Assembly: GCA_944388245.1 (NCBI GenBank)
Contig: CALXIA010000003.1
Span: 24,805 to 88,804, forward strand
Direction: 5' to 3'
DNA length: 64,000 bases
From: an uncultured Gemmiger sp.
GTDB taxonomy: Bacteria; Bacillota; Clostridia; Oscillospirales; Ruminococcaceae
In this document: in pieces, positions 58,785-64,000 of the stretch
Layout: every line of letters begins with the position of its first letter
Numbering within the stretch: the first letter of the stretch is position 1
Position numbers and translations under genes: made by a program
Notes under the pieces: generated by a model
What the model was told of the DNA's origin: nothing
What the model saw: the letters and a program-made list of their open reading frames with translations, nothing else
The model's database searches: none

Positions 58785-59004
58785 CAGCTGCGAGATGAAT
58801 CGGCCCTCAAAGAGGGCCGATGAATCCGCAGATGTCCCGTTACGCAGCGGACGGGAGGGGAGGACGGCGGGGGCCCGGCAGGGCCGGGGGTGCCCGAAGG
58901 GCATTTATCCCGCCGCCGTACCGCCCGGGAGCGGCCCGGGGCGGGGACTTTACCCCGCCCGCAGCCAAAAAGGGGCGCACCGCCCCGCCATACTGCCAGG
59001 GGTA
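58785..59004. repeat. Family 2 structured repeat, copy 1
   Basis: Begins immediately after the ZIP stop. Order of hairpins: outer stem CTGCG / CGCAG enclosing GGCCCTC-AAA-GAGGGCC between two GATGAATC-like flanks; GGCCCGGC-type hairpin; GCCCGAAGGGC followed by ATTTATCCCGC; GGGCGGGG-ACTTTA-CCCCGCCC; then AAAAAGGGGCGCACCGCC. Open frames seen in it are artefacts of the GC-rich sequence. Confidence 0.82.
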
Positions 59005-59230
59005 TAGCTGCGAGGTGAATCGGCCCTCAAAGAGGGCCGATGAATCCGCAGATGTCCCGTTACGCAGCGGACGGCTGTGAAGGGACGCGGGGGCCGGGCC
59101 GCGAGCGGCCCGGGTGGCCGGAACGGCCATTTATCCCGCGCCCGCAACAGCCAGGAGCGGCCCTGGGCGGGGACTTTACCCCGCCCGCGGCCCCAAAAGG
59201 GGCGCACCGCCTGACGGCACGACCCGGGTA
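59005..59230. repeat. Family 2 structured repeat, copy 2
   Basis: Direct repeat of copy 1. First 65 bases nearly identical, later part diverged but with paired changes: GGCCGGAACGGCC in place of GCCCGAAGGGC, before the same ATTTATCCCGC; then GGGCGGGG-ACTTTA-CCCCGCCC again. The 645-base gap 58785-59429 holds these two copies, family 1 element I and the next promoter, and no gene. Confidence 0.82.
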
Positions 59231-59258
59231 ACCGCTGCGCCGCAAATAGTTTTTTCCC

Positions 59259-59327
59259 CTGGCCGAAGAATTTCGGCCAGAGGTTCCGGGGGGCACGGGG
59301 GGAATGGTTCATTCCCCCCGTATTGGC
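59259..59327. repeat. Family 1 structured intergenic element I (single arm)
   Basis: CTGGCCGAA / TTCGGCCAG hairpin, then on the minus strand GGGGGGAATG-AAC-CATTCCCCCC, ending ATTGGC. It lies just upstream of the second ABC operon promoter, not after a gene end, the only such placement in the window. Confidence 0.8.
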
Positions 59328-59352
59328 CCATATTCCCCCGCTTTGTCCGCAA

Positions 59353-59381
59353 TTGCACACCGGCATCGGGAGTGCTATAAT
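59353..59381 (+). promoter_or_regulatory. Promoter of the second ABC operon
   Basis: TTGCAC, 17 bases, extended -10 TGCTATAAT (TATAAT 59376-59381). Confidence 0.88.
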
Positions 59382-59429
59382 AGGGCATATCCTGCCGCTT
59401 TTCGGGCGGCTGTTTTGGAGGATCTGGAT

Positions 59430-61178
59430 ATGGAAGGCTCTCTCTGGAGATACCTGAAAGCCTATCGTGTGGACTGCGTGATGGGTCCGCTGTGCAAACT
59501 CATCGAGGCCACCCTGGAACTGTTCGTTCCGGTGGTGATGGCCTCGATCATCGACCAGGGCGTGCGCAACAGCGACACCCCCTACATCTGGCGGATGTGC
59601 GGGGTGCTGGTGCTGCTGGGCGCGGCGGGCCTGGGCTTCTCGATCGCCGGGCAGTTCTTTTCCGCCCGGGCGGCGGTGGGCTTTTCCGGCAAGCTGCGCA
59701 GCGCGCTGTTCGCCCATGTGCAGTCCTTCCGGTACGCCGCCATGGACGCCCAGGGCGCGCCCACCCTTATCACCCGCATGACCAGCGACATCAACCAGGT
59801 GCAGAGCGGCCTGAACATGGCTCTGCGCCTGTTTTTGCGCAGCCCCTTCGTGGTGGCCGGGTCGGTGCTGGCGGCGTTTTTGATCGACGTGCGCAGCGCG
59901 ATCGTCTTTGCGGTGGTGGTGCCGCTGCTCTGCCTGGTGATCGCCGGGGTCCTGTGGTGGACCATGCCCCGGTACAAACAGGTACAGGCCGCGCTGGACA
60001 AGGTGCTGGGTCTGACCCGGGAAAACCTGACCGGCGTGCGGGTGATCCGGGCCTTTGGCCAGGAGGACGCCCAGGTGGCCCGCTTTGCCGAGCGCAACGA
60101 GGACCTGACCGCCCGCCAGCTGCGGGTGGGCGCGGTGAGCGCTTTCATGAACCCGGGCACCTACGTGCTGCTGAACCTGGCCGCGGTGGCCCTGATCCAG
60201 CAGGGCGCCTGGCGGGTGGAGGGCGGCGCCATCACCCAGGGCCAGCTGGTGGCGCTGCTGGGCTACATGACCCAGATCTCGGTGGAACTGATCAAGCTGG
60301 CCAACACCATCATCCTCTCCAGCAAGGCGCTGGCCTGCGCCGCCCGGGTGGAGAGCGTGCTGCGGGTGGACGGCGCCATGCCCGCGCCCGATTCCCCCGT
60401 GGCGGCCCCCGCCCGGGCGGGGGTGCCGGCGGTGGAGTTCCGGGATGTGTCCATCACCTATCCCGGCGGCGGCGCCTCCGCGCTGAGCGGGGTGAATCTT
60501 TCGGTGCCGGCCGGGCATACCATAGGGGTGATCGGCGGCACCGGCAGCGGCAAATCCACCCTGGTGAACCTGATCCCCCGGTTTTACGACGTGACCGAGG
60601 GCGCGGTGCTGGTGAACGGGGTGGACGTGCGCCAGCAGGACCTGGAAACCCTGCGGGCGGGCATCGGCGTGGTGCCCCAGAAAGCCGTGCTGTTTCAGGG
60701 CACCATCCGGGAGAACCTGCGCTGGGGCAACCCCGCGGCGGACGACGCGGCCCTGTGGGCGGCGCTGGAAGCGGCCCAGGCCGCCGAGGTGGTGCGCGGC
60801 AAGTCGGGCGGGCTGGATGAGCCGGTGGAACAGGGCGGCCGCAATCTGAGCGGCGGCCAGCGCCAGCGGCTGACCATCGCCCGGGCCCTGGTGCGCCGGC
60901 CCTCCATCCTGATCCTGGACGACAGCGCCAGCGCCCTGGACTACGCCACCGACGCGGCGCTGCGCACCGCGCTGCGCCGGCTGGACTGGAACCCGGCGGT
61001 GTTTATTGTAAGCCAGCGGGCGGCCAGCGTCATGCACGCCGACCGCATCCTGGTGCTGGACGACGGTCAGGTGGCGGATCTGGGCGCTCACGCCGAACTG
61101 CTGGAGCGGTGCAGCGTCTACCGGGAGATCTACGAATCCCAGTTTGAACCCAGCCGCAAAGGGGGTGAGGGCGCGTGA
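59430..61178 (+). CDS. ABC exporter subunit, ATP-binding/permease (degenerate site)
   Basis: 582 residues. Six membrane helices to ~310, then an NBD: Walker A GGTGSGKSTL, Q-loop VPQKAVLFQG, signature NLSGGQRQRL, Walker B ILILDDSASALDYATD where Asp replaces the catalytic Glu, and SQRAAS in place of the H-loop His (Gln-Arg). Hence this subunit carries the degenerate site of a heterodimer like TM287 in Thermotoga. ATG 59430 follows TTTGGAGGATCTGGAT; the longer upstream frame crosses the promoter. Ends in a GTGA overlap with its partner. Confidence 0.92.
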   Translation: MEGSLWRYLKAYRVDCVMGPLCKLIEATLELFVPVVMASIIDQGVRNSDTPYIWRMCGVLVLLGAAGLGFSIAGQFFSARAAVGFSGKLRSALFAHVQSFRYAAMDAQGAPTLITRMTSDINQVQSGLNMALRLFLRSPFVVAGSVLAAFLIDVRSAIVFAVVVPLLCLVIAGVLWWTMPRYKQVQAALDKVLGLTRENLTGVRVIRAFGQEDAQVARFAERNEDLTARQLRVGAVSAFMNPGTYVLLNLAAVALIQQGAWRVEGGAITQGQLVALLGYMTQISVELIKLANTIILSSKALACAARVESVLRVDGAMPAPDSPVAAPARAGVPAVEFRDVSITYPGGGASALSGVNLSVPAGHTIGVIGGTGSGKSTLVNLIPRFYDVTEGAVLVNGVDVRQQDLETLRAGIGVVPQKAVLFQGTIRENLRWGNPAADDAALWAALEAAQAAEVVRGKSGGLDEPVEQGGRNLSGGQRQRLTIARALVRRPSILILDDSASALDYATDAALRTALRRLDWNPAVFIVSQRAASVMHADRILVLDDGQVADLGAHAELLERCSVYREIYESQFEPSRKGGEGA

Positions 61179-62932
61179 AACAGACCAATCTCTCCCTGAC
61201 CCAGGGCCAGGTGCTGGCCCGGGTGCTGCGTCGGGTGGGCCGGTACTGGCCCTGGGTGCTGGCCAGCCTGGCGCTGGCCGCCGTGACGGTGGTGCTGACC
61301 CTCTGGTTCCCGATCCTGACCGGCCGCGCCGTGGACCAGATCCTGGGCCCCGGCCAGGTGAACTTCGCGGCGCTGCCGCCGATCCTGCTCACCGCCGCGC
61401 TGACGGTGGCGGGCACCGCGGCGAGCCAGTGGCTCATGAGCCTGTGCAACAACCACATCACCTACTGCGTGATCCGGGACATGCGCCGGGACGCCTTTTC
61501 CCATCTGCAGAATCTGAACCTGAAATACCTGGACGCCCATCCCACCGGCGGGCTGGTGAGCCGCATCATCGCGGACGTGGACCAGTTTGCCGACGGGCTG
61601 CTCATGGGCTTCACCCAGCTGTTCACCGGGCTGCTGACCATCCTGGGCACCCTGTACTGCATGCTCACCATCAGCCCGCTGATCACGGTGGTGGTGGCGG
61701 CGGTGACCCCCGTGAGCCTCTTCGTGGCCGCCTTCATCGCCCGCAGCACCTACTTCATGTTCCGCCGCCAGAGCGACGCCCGCGCCGAGCAGACCGCCCT
61801 CATTGACGAGATGGTCACCGGCCAGAAGGTGGTGCAGGCCTTCGGGCAGGCCAAGGCGGTGCAGGGCCGGTTCGACGAGATCAACGGCCGGCTCACCGAC
61901 GCCTCCTTCAAGGCGATCTTCTTCTCCTCCATGACCAACCCCGCCACCCGGTTCGTGAACAGCCTGGTCTACACCGGCGCGGGTCTGACCGGCGCGCTCT
62001 GCGCCATCGGCGGGGTGATCTCGGTGGGGCAGCTGTCCACGGTGCTCAGCTACGCCAACCAGTACACCAAGCCCTTCAACGAGATCTCCGGCGTGGTGAC
62101 CGAGCTGCAGAACGCCCTGGCCTGCGCCGGGCGCATCTTTGAATTGCTGGACGCCCATCCCCAGCGCCCCGACGATCCCCACGCGCTGGTGCTGGAACAC
62201 GCCCGGGGCCAGGTGGAACTGGAGAACATCTATTTCAGCTACGACAAATCCCGCCCGCTGATCGAGGACTTCAACCTGACGGTGCGGCCCGGCGAGCGGG
62301 TGGCCATCGTGGGCCCCACCGGCTGCGGCAAGACCACCCTGATCAACCTGCTGATGCGGTTCTACGAGCCGGACGCGGGCCAGATCCGGGTGGACGGCCA
62401 CCCGGTGCGCGGGATGACCCGGCGCAGCCTGCGGCGCAGCTACGGCATGGTGCTGCAGGACACCTGGCTGCGCACCGGCACCATCCGGGAGAACATCGCC
62501 ATGGGCCGCCCGGACGCCAGCCTGGAGGAGGTGGTGGCGGCCGCCAAGGCCAGCCACGCCCACAGCTTTATCCAGCGGCTGCCCCAGGGCTACGACACGG
62601 TGGTGAACGAGGACGGCGGCATGCTCAGCCAGGGGCAGAAACAGCTGCTGTGCATCGCCCGGGTGATGCTGAACCTGCCGCCCATGCTGATCCTGGACGA
62701 GGCCACCTCCAGCATCGACACCCGCACCGAGCAGAAGATCCAGAGCGCCTTCGCCCGGCTGATGCAGGGGCGGACCAGCTTTATCGTGGCCCACCGGCTG
62801 TCCACCATCCGGGAGGCGGACGTGATCCTGGTGATGCGGGAGGGCCATGTGGTGGAACAGGGTACCCACGACCAGCTGCTGGCGAAGGGCGGCTTCTACG
62901 CCACCCTCTGGAACAGCCAGTTTGCCCATTGA
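61175..62932 (+). CDS. ABC exporter subunit, ATP-binding/permease (canonical site)
   Basis: 585 residues. Six membrane helices, Walker A GPTGCGKTTL, Q-loop VLQDTWLRTG, signature MLSQGQKQLL (non-canonical), Walker B MLILDEATSSIDTRTE with the catalytic Glu and H-loop AHRLSTI. Partner of the preceding subunit; GTG start overlaps that stop. This pair mirrors the marR-linked pair (canonical subunit with SQGQ, degenerate subunit with SGGQ), so the two operons are paralogous. dapF follows 22 bases later. Confidence 0.92.
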   Translation: MKQTNLSLTQGQVLARVLRRVGRYWPWVLASLALAAVTVVLTLWFPILTGRAVDQILGPGQVNFAALPPILLTAALTVAGTAASQWLMSLCNNHITYCVIRDMRRDAFSHLQNLNLKYLDAHPTGGLVSRIIADVDQFADGLLMGFTQLFTGLLTILGTLYCMLTISPLITVVVAAVTPVSLFVAAFIARSTYFMFRRQSDARAEQTALIDEMVTGQKVVQAFGQAKAVQGRFDEINGRLTDASFKAIFFSSMTNPATRFVNSLVYTGAGLTGALCAIGGVISVGQLSTVLSYANQYTKPFNEISGVVTELQNALACAGRIFELLDAHPQRPDDPHALVLEHARGQVELENIYFSYDKSRPLIEDFNLTVRPGERVAIVGPTGCGKTTLINLLMRFYEPDAGQIRVDGHPVRGMTRRSLRRSYGMVLQDTWLRTGTIRENIAMGRPDASLEEVVAAAKASHAHSFIQRLPQGYDTVVNEDGGMLSQGQKQLLCIARVMLNLPPMLILDEATSSIDTRTEQKIQSAFARLMQGRTSFIVAHRLSTIREADVILVMREGHVVEQGTHDQLLAKGGFYATLWNSQFAH

Positions 62933-62954
62933 CGACCGGAAAGGGAGGTTTGCT

Positions 62955-63812
62955 GTGAAACTGGAATTCTGCAAGATGCAGGGCGCGGGCAACGATTTTG
63001 TGGTGATCGACAACCGGATCGCCCGCCTGACCCCGGACCAGATGCCGGCGCTGGCCCGGCGGGTCTGCGCCCGGCGCACCAGCGTGGGGGCGGACGGCCT
63101 GATGGTGGCCGACGAGCCCGAGCGGGGCGGCGACGCCAAGATGTGGTTCTTCAACAGCGACGGCAGCGTGGGGGAGATGTGCGGCAACGGGGCCCGGTGT
63201 TTCGGGCGGTTCGTGTATGAGCACTTCACCCCGAAGGACGAGATCGTCATCGAGGCCACCAGCGGCAACGTGCCCGCCTGGCGGCAGACCGACCGGCTGT
63301 ACAAGGTGCTGCTGAACCGGCCCACCGTGCTGCGCACCGGCTGGCCCACCCAGGACGCGGACGGCGGCCCGCTGCGGGCGGCCTATGTGGAGCTGGGGGA
63401 CCCGGGCCTGCCCCATCTGGTGGTGCCCACCCCGGGCCTGGCCGGAATGGAGGACTACGCCCAGCGGCTGTTTGAGACAGGCCGCGCGCTGCGGTTCCAT
63501 CCGCTGCTGCCCAAGGGCGCCAACGTGAACTTCTGCCAGGTGCTGGGCCCCCGCGAGGTGCTGATCCGCACCTACGAGCGCGGGGTGGAGGACTTCACCC
63601 TGGCCTGCGGCACCGGCAGCGGCAGCACCGTGGCGGCTTTGCAGGCCATGGGCCTTTTGGCCAAGGGCGAACCGGTCACGGTGCACAACCCCGGCGACGA
63701 CCTGGTGATCGACTGCCGCTGGGCGGGCGAGGCGGTGGAACAGCTGTTCCTCACCGGCCCCACCAACCTGGTGGCTGTAGGGGTCATTACAGACGAGGAT
63801 CTACAGCTGTGA
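62955..63812 (+). CDS. dapF: Diaminopimelate epimerase
   Basis: Converts LL- to meso-diaminopimelate for lysine and peptidoglycan. 285 residues. Catalytic pair Cys76 in GEMCGNGARCFGRF and Cys218 in LACGTGSGSTVAAL; N-terminal KMQGAGNDFVVID. Start GTG 62955 follows AAGGGAGG. It is behind the ABC pair and may be cotranscribed with it. The last residues (LQL) and the TGA lie in repeat family 2 copy 3, whose outer stem begins at the stop codon. Confidence 0.95.
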   Translation: MKLEFCKMQGAGNDFVVIDNRIARLTPDQMPALARRVCARRTSVGADGLMVADEPERGGDAKMWFFNSDGSVGEMCGNGARCFGRFVYEHFTPKDEIVIEATSGNVPAWRQTDRLYKVLLNRPTVLRTGWPTQDADGGPLRAAYVELGDPGLPHLVVPTPGLAGMEDYAQRLFETGRALRFHPLLPKGANVNFCQVLGPREVLIRTYERGVEDFTLACGTGSGSTVAALQAMGLLAKGEPVTVHNPGDDLVIDCRWAGEAVEQLFLTGPTNLVAVGVITDEDLQL

Positions 63813-64000
63813 GATGAATCGGCCCTCCCCAGAGGGCCGATGAATCCACAGATGTATCCCTCACCCAGCGAACGGGCGCGCAGGGCGCGCGGGGGCCCAA
63901 ACCCAGTGGGTTTGGGGTGCCCGAAGGGCATGTATCCCGCCGCCCGCAGCACCCGGCAGCGGCCCGGGGCGCGCGGCCTGTCCGCGCCTGCGGCCGGCAA
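63804..64000. repeat. Family 2 structured repeat, copy 3 (runs to window end)
   Basis: Outer stem CTGTG (63807-63811) / CACAG (63847-63851), where copies 1 and 2 have CTGCG / CGCAG: a paired change. GGCCCTC-CCCA-GAGGGCC hairpin, CCCAAACCCA / TGGGTTTGGG in place of the GC-rich middle hairpin, GCCCGAAGGGC then ATGTATCCCGC, and GGCGCGCGG / CCGCGCC at the end. The dapF stop lies in the first stem. Confidence 0.82.

Noticed and set aside
58820-59231. Short open frames in the family 2 repeats (products starting MNPQMSRYAADG and antisense equivalents)
   Set aside because: Recurrence comes from the repeat itself; stems covary as nucleic acid rather than keeping the protein sequence, and no ribosome binding sites are placed for them.

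Overview
The window is GC-rich (about two thirds G+C by eye), densely packed bacterial chromosome. The gene content (YchF, TrmB, RsmE/PrmA, DapF, MATE, DegV, PadR-DUF1700-DUF4097 module, WYL, TauE, PPi-type PFK, MarR with a heterodimeric ABC exporter), the AGGAGG-type ribosome binding sites and the sigma-A style promoters fit a high-GC Clostridia member, most likely an Oscillospiraceae/Ruminococcaceae gut anaerobe of the Gemmiger/Subdoligranulum/Faecalibacterium type. That placement is inference; there is no rRNA or other decisive marker. I saw no rRNA, tRNA, CRISPR array, transposase, phage gene or origin.

Layout. 1-11.1 kb: housekeeping genes (ychF end, an MTA/SAH nucleosidase with an in-frame stop, ppiB, a MATE exporter, malQ, a GNAT gene coupled to an AlaX-type editing gene, trmB) and an autoregulated padR-DUF1700-DUF4097 unit. 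11.1-28.2 kb: one minus-strand operon of about 16 genes: pheA-aroB-aroC-aroQ-aroF, then eight tandem family 2 glycosyltransferase paralogues, then aroA-tyrA and a WYL regulator. 28.5-33.7 kb: hflK-hflC, a radical SAM sulfatase-maturase-like protein, a LacI regulator and a TauE-type permease. 33.9-39.9 kb: carbohydrate genes on the minus strand (nagA; then pfk, a TIM homologue and a LarA homologue) and a divergent HAD phosphatase. 39.9-46.6 kb: DUF624 protein, plsC, small membrane-linked genes, DegV, an M15 peptidase homologue, rsmE-prmA. 46.8-50.8 kb: an envelope operon (PIG-L deacetylase, phosphodiester glycosidase, two unknown membrane proteins). 51-64 kb: HAD phosphatase, NSS transporter, marR with a heterodimeric ABC exporter whose first subunit is frameshifted, a ZIP transporter, a second ABC pair and dapF.

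Two things stand out. First, eight glycosyltransferases sit inside the chorismate operon, each with its own ribosome binding site and a shared C-terminal region I cannot assign. Second, most gene ends carry structured intergenic repeats. Family 1 (nine loci) consists of arms beginning GCCRATMTGGGGG, each with two hairpins whose stems change in a base-pair-preserving way around constant loops, usually flanking a strong terminator; three protein C-termini are encoded inside it. Family 2 (three copies, about 200 bp) has its own compensatory stem changes. These look like conserved nucleic-acid structures that have spread by copying. I do not recognise a named family for either.

Other points worth checking are a perfect LacI-type operator shared by the sugar loci, clear PadR and MarR operators, and substitutions of expected catalytic residues in the LarA and M15 homologues.
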